This document shows, piece after piece, positions 17,570-25,977 of a DNA stretch of 64,000 nt. The DNA is taken from the NCBI GenBank assembly GCA_016716905.1, contig JADJUS010000022.1, positions 1-64,000 of the forward strand, given 5' to 3'. Made by a program: the position numbers and the translations under genes. Below the pieces are notes generated by a model. The model ran no database searches. It was not told where the DNA came from and was given only the letters and a program-made list of their open reading frames with translations. This stretch comes from Acidobacteriota bacterium. Its GTDB lineage: Bacteria > Acidobacteriota > Vicinamibacteria > Vicinamibacterales > SCN-69-37. Within the stretch, counting starts at the first letter, position 1. Each line of letters starts with the position of its first letter.

Positions 17570-19387
17570 ATGAACGAACCGTCGAACCCGCTGACACCGT
17601 GGATTACCTTCGCCGGCAGCGTGCTGATCATCGTCGTTTTGTACTGGGCGCAGGCGGTGCTCGTGCCGGTGGCGCTCGCCGTGCTGATCTCGTTCGTGCT
17701 GACGCCGCCTGTGACCTGGCTCGAGCGTTGGATCGGCCGCGTCCCGGCCGTGCTGATCGCCGTGACGCTGGTCTTTGCCGTGCTGGGCCTGGCGGGCTGG
17801 GGCCTGGTGCGGCAGATGGAAAATCTTGCCGAAGAGCTGCCGGGTTATCGGGTCAACATCCTCGCCAAAATCGCCGACGTGCGCGGGGCGGGCAAGGGCG
17901 GCACGGTCGAGAAGCTGCAAGAGACAATCGAAGAGATCAAGACGGACCTGGGCAAGACCGACGCACCGGCAGGCCGCGCCACGGCGCCGGTGATGATCAC
18001 TTCGGAACTGGTCTCGGGCTTTCCCGCAATTGCCTGGCTTGGCCCCATCGTTGGCCCACTCGGTACGGCGGCCCTGGTCGTGGTGCTGGTGATCTTCATG
18101 CTGCTCGAACGGCGCGACCTTCGCGACCGGCTGATTGGCCTGTTCGGACAGGGCCGCCTGACGGTGACCACCAAGGCGTTTGATGAAGCAGGCAGCCGCG
18201 TCAGCAGGCAACTGCTGATGCAGTCGCTGGCCAGCCTTGTGTACGGCGTGGTGGCGGGACTGGGCCTGTATTTCCTGGGCGTACCGTATCCACTGGTCTG
18301 GGGTGCGCTTGGCGCGGCGCTTCGCTACGTGCCCTACGTCGGCCCGGTGATTGGCGCCGGCGGCCCGATCCTCGCAAGCCTCGCTGCTATGCCTGGCTGG
18401 GCCGGGCCACTCTCCGTCATGGGCATGTTCGTGGTGCTTGAGTTGTTCACGAACCTGGTGCTTGAGACCGCGCTGTATGCCGGTGCGGCGGGCGTGTCGC
18501 AGGTCGCGCTGCTGGTGTCGGTGGCGTTCTGGACGTGGCTGTGGGGTCCCCTCGGCCTGCTGATGGCGACGCCTCTGACCGTGTGCGTGGTCGTGCTCGG
18601 ACGGCATGTGCCGGGGCTGTCGTCGCTGGGCACGCTGATGGCCGACACGCCGGCGCTGGCGCCGGAATTCAACTACTACCAGCGGCTGCTGGCGCGCGAC
18701 CCCAGCGAGGCCGCCGACATCATCGAGCGGCACGTCAAGAACGAGTCCTGGGGATCGGTCTATGACGCCTTGCTGCTGCCCGCGCTCAACTACGCCGAGC
18801 GCGATCGGCTTGAGCGCCGGTTGTCGGATGACGAAGAAAGTGCGGTGATCGACGCCACGCGCGAGTTGCTGTCGGACGCCGCGGAACTAATGCGCCGGCA
18901 GCAACCACCGGCCCCGCCTGCCGAAACGCCGGTACTGCCGGCCCCGCGCGAGCCGCTGCGTGTGCTGGGCTATGCCGCCAACGGCGCAGCCGACGAGTTG
19001 GCGCTCACCATGCTCGGGCACGTCCTGGCCGACCAGCCCGTGGTGATCGAGACCACGAAGACGCGCGTGCTGGCGTCGGAACTGATCGCTGTGGTCCGAG
19101 CGCAGGGCGTATCCGTGGTGTGCATCGCCGATCTGCCCCCCAGCCCACCGTCGAAGACGCGGTATCTGGTGAAGCGCCTGCATGCCGCGCTGCCCGATGT
19201 GCGAATTGTTGTGGGGCGATGGGGGCCGCCGGCGCTGGCGGATGACGCGACGCCGGCGTTGCGCGACGCCGGCGCCACGCTGGTGTGCGCGACGCTGGTC
19301 GAAACCCGCGACTATCTCGGCGGGCTGGTCGAGATTCCCCGCATCCCGGCGCCGGAGGTCGGCGTCGTGCCGGTCGTGGCCTCCTAG
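17570..19387 (+). CDS. AI-2E-family (PerM-like) transporter with a C-terminal Rossmann-like domain
   Basis: A 605-residue protein. The first ~375 residues are an AI-2E/PerM-type transporter: paired N-terminal helices (VLYWAQAVLVPVALAVLISF), a large soluble loop, and the family core LYFLGVPYPLVWGALGAALR, YVPYVGPVIGAGGP and WGPLGLLMATPLTVCVVVLG. A long cytoplasmic extension follows. Its last ~130 residues (RVLGYAANGAADELALTMLG, VRAQGVSVVCIADLPPSP, LPDVRIVVGRWGPP) look like a cobalamin-binding-type Rossmann fold without the usual B12-ligating histidine motif, so it may be a sensor or structural domain. The ATG at 17570 is chosen because earlier in-frame starts give a non-membrane lead. One base separates its stop from the antiporter ATG. 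Confidence 0.85.
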   Translation: MNEPSNPLTPWITFAGSVLIIVVLYWAQAVLVPVALAVLISFVLTPPVTWLERWIGRVPAVLIAVTLVFAVLGLAGWGLVRQMENLAEELPGYRVNILAKIADVRGAGKGGTVEKLQETIEEIKTDLGKTDAPAGRATAPVMITSELVSGFPAIAWLGPIVGPLGTAALVVVLVIFMLLERRDLRDRLIGLFGQGRLTVTTKAFDEAGSRVSRQLLMQSLASLVYGVVAGLGLYFLGVPYPLVWGALGAALRYVPYVGPVIGAGGPILASLAAMPGWAGPLSVMGMFVVLELFTNLVLETALYAGAAGVSQVALLVSVAFWTWLWGPLGLLMATPLTVCVVVLGRHVPGLSSLGTLMADTPALAPEFNYYQRLLARDPSEAADIIERHVKNESWGSVYDALLLPALNYAERDRLERRLSDDEESAVIDATRELLSDAAELMRRQQPPAPPAETPVLPAPREPLRVLGYAANGAADELALTMLGHVLADQPVVIETTKTRVLASELIAVVRAQGVSVVCIADLPPSPPSKTRYLVKRLHAALPDVRIVVGRWGPPALADDATPALRDAGATLVCATLVETRDYLGGLVEIPRIPAPEVGVVPVVAS

Positions 19388-19388
19388 G

Positions 19389-20008
19389 ATGGCGGCTGCA
19401 TGGTTTCTGATTACCGGCGCACTCCTCATCGGCTTTGCACTCTTCGGCACGCTGCTCAAGCGGCTGCCGGTGACGCCGTCGATGTTCTACCTGGCGGCCG
19501 GCGCCTGGCTGGGTCCGTGGGGTATTGGACTGCTGCATGTCGATGCGCTCAACGACACCGACGTGCTCGAGGGGCTGACCGAAGTGGCGGTCGTCATCTC
19601 GTTGTTCACCGCCGGATTGAAGTTGCGCCTGCCTTGGTCCGATCGCCGGTGGCGGGTCGCGCTGCGGCTATCGGCGGTCGCCATGCTCCTGACCATCGCC
19701 GGTATTGCCGCGATTGCGTTCGCCGCCGGCATGGCGCTGCCCGTGGCGCTGTTGCTGGGCGCCATCCTGGCACCGACCGATCCGGTCCTCGCGTCTGACG
19801 TCCAGGTCAGCCACGCGCACGACGGCGAACCCGTGCGCTTCAGCCTCACAGGGGAAGCGGGCCTGAATGACGGCACCGCATTCCCATTCGTCATGCTCGG
19901 CCTCGGCCTGATGGGCGCGCACGATCTGGGCGCGTCGCCATGTCGATCGTCCTGCATGGCGTGTCGGTGACGCCCCTGATGCGTAGGTACTCGGCCCGCC
20001 GCCGGTAG
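19389..20008 (+). pseudogene. cation/proton antiporter (CPA1/NhaP-like), internally deleted
   Basis: The ATG at 19389 lies one base after the transporter stop. The first ~185 residues are the N-terminal half of a sodium/proton antiporter: LLKRLPVTPSMFYLAAGAWL, LFTAGLKLRLPW, ILAPTDPVLASDVQV and LTGEAGLNDGTAFPFVML, the last two being the conserved ion-site motifs. After GAHDLGA (near 19935) the frame changes and the text jumps to MSIVLHGVSVTPLMRRYSAR and a stop at 20008, which is the normal extreme C-terminus of these antiporters. About 200 residues between are missing. The product cannot form the full antiporter fold, so I call it a pseudogene made by an internal deletion of roughly 600 bases. 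Confidence 0.75.
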
Positions 20009-20070
20009 CGTTGCGCACGGAGTAGCGAAACGTCGCTCGGGCTCGGTCTAACGTAGGGCACAATGCCCTG

Positions 20071-22953
20071 ATGGCGATCGAGGACGACGACCATACGCGA
20101 CTGTCCGACGGGACAGCCACGCCTGCACCACTTTCGAACAGTGAGCAGGCGACCATGCTGTCGCCTCTCAGCGGCTCAGGCAGCGTGCCGAGCGAGCAGC
20201 CCGGGCTCGTGGATGGACAGCCGTTTGGCCCCTACCGCATCGTCCGGCTGCTTGGCCGAGGCGGCATGGGGGAGGTGTACGAGGCCGAGCACCTCGACAC
20301 AGGCCGGCTGATTGCGCTGAAGCTGCTGCGCGGCCGGATCGATAGCTTCGAGGATCGCGAGCGCTTCCTGCGCGAAGGGCAGATGGCCGCGTCGGTGAGC
20401 GACCCGCACACCGTGTACGTCTTCGGCAGCGAAGAAATCGATGGCATGTCCGCGATCTCGATGCAGCTGGTGCCTGGGGGCACACTCAAGGATCGAGTGA
20501 CCGAGCAGGGCCCGCAGCCGGTCTCGGAAGCGGTCTCGGCGGTTCTCGACATCATCAGCGGCCTCGACGCGGCCCTGGCGGCGGGCATCCTCCACCGTGA
20601 TATCAAGCCGTCCAACTGCTTCATCGACTCCGATGGCAGCGTCAAGGTGGGAGACTTCGGTCTGTCCATTCCCTCGACCGGGCGAAGCGCCGACCGGACG
20701 TTCATGGGCACTCCGCAGTTCGCCTCGCCGGAGCAGTTGCGTGGCGACGCGCTTGACGTGCGTTCCGACATTTATGCCGTTGGCGCCACCCTCTACTACC
20801 TGCTGACCGGTGCGCCGCCATTCGAGGGCAAGGACTTCACGGTGCTGATCGATCGCGTGAAGCACGAGCCGCCACCGATGCTGCACAAGGTCCGGTCCGG
20901 CGTCCCGGCTGCGCTCGGCACGCTCATCGCGCGCTGCCTCGCCAAGGACCCGGCCGATCGCCCGGCCTCGTATCAGGACCTGGCTCGAGCGCTGCGGCCA
21001 TTTTCCCTTTCTGGCGCACCCGCAAGACTCGACGTGCGGCTCCTGGCGGGCGCCGTGGACTACCTGCTGATCGCCATTCCCGCCGGCATCCTCAATACGT
21101 CCTTCGGTCCGCCCGCGGTCCGACGCGGCTCGACATCTGTGGACCTCGACCCCTGGACGGTCGTCGTCGGGGTGTTGTATTTCGTGCTCTGCGAAGGACT
21201 GTGGAGCAGAACACTCGGGAAGCGGCTGCTCGGCCTGCGCGTGTTGTCTCGCACGGGTGCGGTCTCGTGGAGGCAGGCCATGGCGCGGGCCGTGATCTAT
21301 TACGCCCCCGCCCTGCTGATGCTCGCCCCGACGCTTGTGATGGGCGCGCGTCCATTCGCCGAGTATCTCGTGGCCAACCCTGGCCTGTCGGCCTCGGTGG
21401 CCTTTGTGCCAGTCGTTTTGACGCTCCTGTTGTTCTCCACCATGCGCCGGAAAAACGGTTACGCGGCGGTGCAAGACATTCTCACCAAGACCCGCGTGGT
21501 AAAGGTCGTCTCGCGCGAACTGCGGCGTCGGGATGCTGGCGAAACAATGGGCGTGGCGCCCGATGCCCGCACGTCGGATTCAGCGCAGCGCCGCCTCGGC
21601 CCCTTCATCGTCGGCCGCGAGTTGGCAGTTCTCGAACACGCGCGGCTCTTCGACGGTGTGGACCCGGTACTCAGGCGGCCCGTGTGGCTCGTCGAATGGA
21701 GCCCCGTCGAATTGAGTGACGAAGCGCCGGAGACCCCCAGGGCGAGGCGCGATGTGAGCCGCGTCGGCCGATTGCATTGGCTGGCGGGCCGGCGTGCGCC
21801 TGGTGACAGCTGGGATGCGTTTGAGGCACCGCAGGGCGCGCGCCTGCAGGCCGGTGACCCTGGCCCAGCCTGGCCAGTGGTACACGGCTGGTTGAAGGAC
21901 CTCGCCACCGAACTCGCCGCCGCTGAACGCGATGGCACCACACCGCCGCTCGGCGTGGACCGTGTGTGGATCCGGCCCGATGGACGGGCGGTGCTGCTCG
22001 ATTGGCCGGCCCCGGGTACCGGGGCGCCGGCAGGTCCAGGAACGGCCCAGCAGTTGCTGACGGCGGTGGGTCATTACGCGTCTTCACCGCCCGCATCGGC
22101 GGTGGCCATGCTCGATCGGTGGCAGAAGAAGCGGGCTGTTCCCCTGGCGGAACTCATCGGCGATCTGTCAGTCGTCACGGCGTCGGGCGGCGCGGTCACC
22201 CGATCGCGGCGGGCCTGGCCGCTGGTCCTTGCCGCATCGCCCGTGATCCTGATGCTGGTGATTGCGGCTGTCGCGATTCGCATCAACGTGGTCTTACCGC
22301 ACGATCGGTTCGTAGCGGACAAGCTGCTTGACGACCTGACGGATGAGCGCGAACCAGCACGGCAGCAGGCCCTCAAGGTGTACCTGGCGGGCGCCTTGCG
22401 GCCAGAGCTCATGGCCGCCGACGCGCCCTGGCGATCGGCCGACGAGGATGATAAAGACGCGCGTGCCCTCCGCGCCCTGGCGGACTCGGCGGCTGCACTG
22501 ACACCGAGCGAGGCTGAGGTTGCTGAGGCAAAGACGAAGCTCGCGCCAGCGCTACAGCGCGCCGAGAGGCAGTTCCTTGCGCAGGACAATTCGACGACCA
22601 TCTTCGTCGCGTTGTTGCTCGTGGGCGCCGGAATGTCATTCTTCGGTGGGTTGGTGTCGGTCCTGGTGCGTCCAAGCGGCTTCGTGCTCGCGTCGCTCGG
22701 GATGGCGGTTGTCACCGGGCGTGGGCGCGAGGTCGGCCGCGTGCGAGCGGTGTTTCGTCTGATCCTGGCGTGGTTACCGCTGCTGATCTACGGCGCGCTT
22801 CTGGCGTGGCCAGTCACCCGCGCCGCAGTCTTCTCGATCGCCGTCGCCTCCCTGGCTGCGGCTCCGACGATCCTCGGGTTTGTGTGGGCCCTGCTGCGTC
22901 CCACACGCGGACCACACGACATGATCGTGGGGACGTCGATTGGATCCCGCTGA
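20071..22953 (+). CDS. Ser/Thr protein kinase fused to RDD membrane domains, with a degenerate second kinase-like half
   Basis: A 960-residue protein. Residues 53-310 are a full Hanks-type kinase: GRGGMGEVYEA (62-72), Lys84, HRDIKPSN (175-182), DFG (195-197), ASPEQ (218-222). Residues ~320-490 form an RDD membrane domain (LDVRLLAGAVDYLLIAIPAG, SRTLGKRLLGLRVLSRTGA). Residues ~515-715 look like a second, degenerate kinase-type domain (LGPFIVGRELAVLEHARLF, DPVLRRPVWLVEW) without a HRD or DFG motif. A helix at ~728-748 and a last membrane block (FVLASLGMAVVTGRGREVGR, RLILAWLPLLIYGALLAWP) resemble a second RDD domain. The chain thus looks like a kinase-RDD unit duplicated, with one half decayed into a pseudokinase. 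It converges on the zinc-ribbon operon with 14 bases between stops. Confidence 0.85.
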   Translation: MAIEDDDHTRLSDGTATPAPLSNSEQATMLSPLSGSGSVPSEQPGLVDGQPFGPYRIVRLLGRGGMGEVYEAEHLDTGRLIALKLLRGRIDSFEDRERFLREGQMAASVSDPHTVYVFGSEEIDGMSAISMQLVPGGTLKDRVTEQGPQPVSEAVSAVLDIISGLDAALAAGILHRDIKPSNCFIDSDGSVKVGDFGLSIPSTGRSADRTFMGTPQFASPEQLRGDALDVRSDIYAVGATLYYLLTGAPPFEGKDFTVLIDRVKHEPPPMLHKVRSGVPAALGTLIARCLAKDPADRPASYQDLARALRPFSLSGAPARLDVRLLAGAVDYLLIAIPAGILNTSFGPPAVRRGSTSVDLDPWTVVVGVLYFVLCEGLWSRTLGKRLLGLRVLSRTGAVSWRQAMARAVIYYAPALLMLAPTLVMGARPFAEYLVANPGLSASVAFVPVVLTLLLFSTMRRKNGYAAVQDILTKTRVVKVVSRELRRRDAGETMGVAPDARTSDSAQRRLGPFIVGRELAVLEHARLFDGVDPVLRRPVWLVEWSPVELSDEAPETPRARRDVSRVGRLHWLAGRRAPGDSWDAFEAPQGARLQAGDPGPAWPVVHGWLKDLATELAAAERDGTTPPLGVDRVWIRPDGRAVLLDWPAPGTGAPAGPGTAQQLLTAVGHYASSPPASAVAMLDRWQKKRAVPLAELIGDLSVVTASGGAVTRSRRAWPLVLAASPVILMLVIAAVAIRINVVLPHDRFVADKLLDDLTDEREPARQQALKVYLAGALRPELMAADAPWRSADEDDKDARALRALADSAAALTPSEAEVAEAKTKLAPALQRAERQFLAQDNSTTIFVALLLVGAGMSFFGGLVSVLVRPSGFVLASLGMAVVTGRGREVGRVRAVFRLILAWLPLLIYGALLAWPVTRAAVFSIAVASLAAAPTILGFVWALLRPTRGPHDMIVGTSIGSR

Positions 22954-22967
22954 GGGGCAGCGACGAC

Positions 22968-23408
22968 TTACTCGGCAGCTCGCAGTGTGGCCGAAGTCAA
23001 CCCCACGGTTTTCATGAACGCCTGCCTGTCGGGAATCTGGCCCAGGAGATCGAAGTAGAGGGGCAGGCTGCCTTTCACCGGCACCCAGGCCCGAGGGGCG
23101 TCAAAGTCGAGGACGGCATCGTGATATTTCCTGCGGACCACCGGTGCCCCCAGGCGAGACAGTTCGATGCGGCGGCGGAAGAACAACAGGGTGCGAATCT
23201 CCAGCGTCTCGCCGACGGTCTTGTCTGCCTGAACCACAAGGACCGCTCCGAAGAACAGTGACGGCGCGATCAGCGCCAGCCCGCCGACGAACAGCCAGAG
23301 ACTCCACGACGCCAGACCAGTGAGCAGGAACCCGGAGGCGAGGAACAGGCCGAACGCGATGAGTCCGCGCCAAACCCACGCCAGGACCCCGTACTTGTAG
23401 AGCATCAT
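22968..23408 (-). CDS. membrane protein of unknown function, last gene of the zinc-ribbon operon
   Basis: A 146-residue protein with two N-terminal hydrophobic segments (AWVWRGLIAFGLFLASGFLL and WLFVGGLALIAPSLFFGAVL) and a soluble C-terminal half rich in beta propensity (TVGETLEIRTLLFFRRRIEL). The latter resembles membrane-anchored PH-like domains in layout only. I do not recognise the family. It starts ten bases after the papain-like protease stop and is co-transcribed with the kinase/FHA/SPFH genes, so a role as membrane anchor or partner of that complex is likely. Confidence 0.75.
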   Translation of the reverse strand: MMLYKYGVLAWVWRGLIAFGLFLASGFLLTGLASWSLWLFVGGLALIAPSLFFGAVLVVQADKTVGETLEIRTLLFFRRRIELSRLGAPVVRRKYHDAVLDFDAPRAWVPVKGSLPLYFDLLGQIPDRQAFMKTVGLTSATLRAAE

Positions 23409-23418
23409 GCGGGACTGC

Positions 23419-24429
23419 CTATCGCTTCATCCGGTCTTTGATGTCCTTGAACGAATCTCTGATGTCCTTCGTGAGGCTGTCGCGGATGTCGTGACGCATC
23501 TTCGCAGCCATGTCGCGCACGCTGCCGTCCACCGCGCCCTTTCGCTCGGGACGCGTGATCGCAAGGGCCGGCGTTGCCGCGAGGTTGCCCAGAATCCACG
23601 AAGCCTCCGCCCTTGTCGCCGCTTCGAACGTGTCGAACGACATGCGGAAGTAGCCGTTCTGGCCCCAGTCCTGGCCCCAGCTGTTGCGAACGGTGAAGTA
23701 TCCGCCATCGAGGTCGTAGCCGACGAGCAACATTGAGTGACCTGTCTCCCGCTTGGCTTTGTCAATTTCCGCCAGTGGCGCGTCCGGCATAACCCCGGTC
23801 TTGCCCGCTTCCTGATAACACCACTGCGGTATCGACACGCCGATGACGACGGGATATCCCGACGCCAGCGCGCCTTTGATGTTCTGCATCCCGTCAACGC
23901 GGGCGTACTCGATTGGCGTGTTTGGCGACGCCTGGTCATATGCCTGGCGGCTGGGTTCTGTCTTCAGCAGGTCTGGATCGTAGGGCCAGACGTTCTCCGG
24001 GGGCGCGCCAAAGGCCAGAAACGCAGCCATGCCCTGAGCCGTGGTCGTGCCGCCGTCTTCGCGCTCGTTGCCGCTCATGCGCCGCGCGTTGAAATAGACA
24101 AACATGCGGCTGAGTTCGACGACGGGTTTGCCGGCCTTGCGCTGCTGATGCTCGAGCGCGCCGACCGCCGCGTTGGCGACGCAGCTGCCGATCTGCCCCT
24201 GATCTTCGACGGCGCCGAGGTTGTCGCGCAGGTCCGTCTGGCGCGGCAGCGTCCTCACGTCGAGTGCGGCAAGATGATCCCGTTCAGAGACCGCGCCCGC
24301 CAGGAGCCCATCGAGCCGGCGTCCCATCGCGATGCCTGGACCTTGATGCGTGGTGTAGACCGCCTGGCCGCAGGACGTGCAGTTGGACTGTGCCGGGGAG
24401 AGCGAGTTCTTGCAGCGATAACACTTCAT
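23419..24429 (-). CDS. papain-like (C1) cysteine protease with N-terminal zinc ribbon
   Basis: A 336-residue protein. The N-terminus is a zinc ribbon, Cys3-x2-Cys6-x10-Cys17-x2-Cys20 (MKCYRCKNSL...CTSCG). Residues ~60-280 are a C1-family peptidase: Gln77 in DQGQIGSCVAN, catalytic Cys83, His231 in GHSMLLVGYD and Asn249 in VRNSWGQDWGQNGYF. The Trp that normally follows the catalytic Cys is Val. A charged tail with DIRDSLTKDIRDSFKDI-like repeats ends the protein. There is no signal peptide or propeptide-like inhibitor region, so it should act in the cytoplasm, unlike most papain relatives. The ribbon has the same spacing as that of the neighbouring kinase. The ATG lies 23 bases after the kinase stop. 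Confidence 0.9.
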   Translation of the reverse strand: MKCYRCKNSLSPAQSNCTSCGQAVYTTHQGPGIAMGRRLDGLLAGAVSERDHLAALDVRTLPRQTDLRDNLGAVEDQGQIGSCVANAAVGALEHQQRKAGKPVVELSRMFVYFNARRMSGNEREDGGTTTAQGMAAFLAFGAPPENVWPYDPDLLKTEPSRQAYDQASPNTPIEYARVDGMQNIKGALASGYPVVIGVSIPQWCYQEAGKTGVMPDAPLAEIDKAKRETGHSMLLVGYDLDGGYFTVRNSWGQDWGQNGYFRMSFDTFEAATRAEASWILGNLAATPALAITRPERKGAVDGSVRDMAAKMRHDIRDSLTKDIRDSFKDIKDRMKR

Positions 24430-24452
24430 TCACATACTCCAGTCGCGAGCCG

Positions 24453-25964
24453 CTAATGCAGGTGGTCGAAATGCAGCTGGCCTGCGCTTCGCCCAAATCC
24501 GTACGTCATCTGATCGAGGTTGATGTGTCTTCTGTCAGGCTGCAGTTGTCCGCCGCCCTCCGCAATCGCCTGCCGGTTCATCGTCGAGTAGACGACGTAT
24601 CTGAGAACGGCGCCATCGAAGGTCCCCTTGATGACCACCGGCCCCATGCCCGTGACCAGGCCGGTGCCCTCGACGTTGGTGCCGTCCTGGCGGAAGTCGA
24701 GTCGATCGCCGCCGTCATTGAGCCAGACGCCGGACATGTTGAACGAGGCAGGCTGCACTCCGCGCCCCTGATTCGGATCGACCGGTTGGACCGCATTAAA
24801 TTCAGGTCCTGACAGATCCTCTTCCGGGCGATCACTCATCCAGGCCATCACCGCCAGAACGGCGATCCCGATGCCCAGCCACATCTTGGTGCGCGCCGGC
24901 ATGTTGGTGAAATATGCCTGCCACACGTTCGGCCCCGGCGGAGTCGGCGGCGGACCCGGCGGCGCGGGCGGGGGCACTGGAAGGGGCGGTGGGTCCGGCA
25001 TCACCGGAGTCGGGCGCACGCCCTTGACGGCCGCTCCGATGGCGCCATCGAACTCTGCCGCCGATGCGAATCGATTGCGTGGCCGCGCCGACAGGCCCTT
25101 TTCGAGCAGCTCATCGATCGCCTTCGGCACATCGCGGCGGCTCGTGCTCACCATCTCCCATCGTCCCAGCGGCGGCGCCTCCATCAGCAGTTCGTAGAGC
25201 ATCACCGAGAGCGAGTAGAAGTCCGCCGTCGGGCCGACCGAGTCTGCCGACGTGTTTTGCTCGGGTGCCATGTACGGCGGTGTGCCGAGCGCGCCACCGG
25301 TGGCCGACGCGGCCCCCACGGCTTTCGCAATGCCGAAGTCGAGGATCTTCAGATCAAAATTACCGGCGTCCGGGTCGCCATCCAGAAGCACATTCTCAGG
25401 CTTCAGATCCCGGTGAACGAAGCCGAGGCGATGCGCTTCGGCCACGCCCGCCAGCATCGCTTTCATGAGGCCGGCTGCCGTGTGGACGCTCACCTCGTTT
25501 CCGCTGCGCTTGGCGGCGTTCATCCACGAGCGCAGGGTTCCGCCCTTGACGTACTCCATCGTGAAGTACGCCTGCCCCTCGCACAGCGACACGTCGTAGA
25601 CCGCCACCACGTTGGCATGCCGGATCTGGCGGGCGGTGCGGCCTTCGCTCATCAGCCGATCGAGCGCCTCTTCACCAGCGACAAGAGAGGGATGAATGAG
25701 CTTGAGGACAATCTCGTCTTTGGTATTGGTATCGGTTGCCACATAGACGATCCCCATCCCGCCTTCGCCGATCTTGCGGACGATCCGGTAGCGCTCGTCG
25801 AAGAGCGTTCCGGGCTCGAGCACCGATGCCGACGCTTCTCGCATGGGCGCCACAGTATTCAGCCCGCTGAAGGTCTTGGGCCCTCGGGCCGGGGTTGCGG
25901 TGCCGCAGTTCGGGCAGAATGCCGCACTGGCGGAAAGAGGAGTCTGGCACTTCGGGCACTTCAT
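24453..25964 (-). CDS. Ser/Thr protein kinase with N-terminal zinc ribbon and lipocalin-like C-terminal domain
   Basis: A 503-residue protein. A zinc ribbon (Cys3, Cys6, Cys17, Cys20) opens it. Residues 57-320 form an intact Hanks kinase: GEGGMGIVYVA (66-76), Lys88, HRDLKPEN (184-191), DFG (209-211), PYMAPEQ. A proline-rich linker (residues ~325-350) and one membrane helix (MWLGIGIAVLAVMAW) follow. The end is a small beta domain (MSGVWLNDGGDRLDFRQDGT, GTGLVTGMGPVVIKGTFDG) that would lie outside the membrane. With the kinase and the ribbon inside, it could pass an external signal to the FHA protein encoded just upstream, 13 bases away. Confidence 0.92.
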   Translation of the reverse strand: MKCPKCQTPLSASAAFCPNCGTATPARGPKTFSGLNTVAPMREASASVLEPGTLFDERYRIVRKIGEGGMGIVYVATDTNTKDEIVLKLIHPSLVAGEEALDRLMSEGRTARQIRHANVVAVYDVSLCEGQAYFTMEYVKGGTLRSWMNAAKRSGNEVSVHTAAGLMKAMLAGVAEAHRLGFVHRDLKPENVLLDGDPDAGNFDLKILDFGIAKAVGAASATGGALGTPPYMAPEQNTSADSVGPTADFYSLSVMLYELLMEAPPLGRWEMVSTSRRDVPKAIDELLEKGLSARPRNRFASAAEFDGAIGAAVKGVRPTPVMPDPPPLPVPPPAPPGPPPTPPGPNVWQAYFTNMPARTKMWLGIGIAVLAVMAWMSDRPEEDLSGPEFNAVQPVDPNQGRGVQPASFNMSGVWLNDGGDRLDFRQDGTNVEGTGLVTGMGPVVIKGTFDGAVLRYVVYSTMNRQAIAEGGGQLQPDRRHINLDQMTYGFGRSAGQLHFDHLH

Positions 25965-25977
25965 TGTTGGTGGGCCT

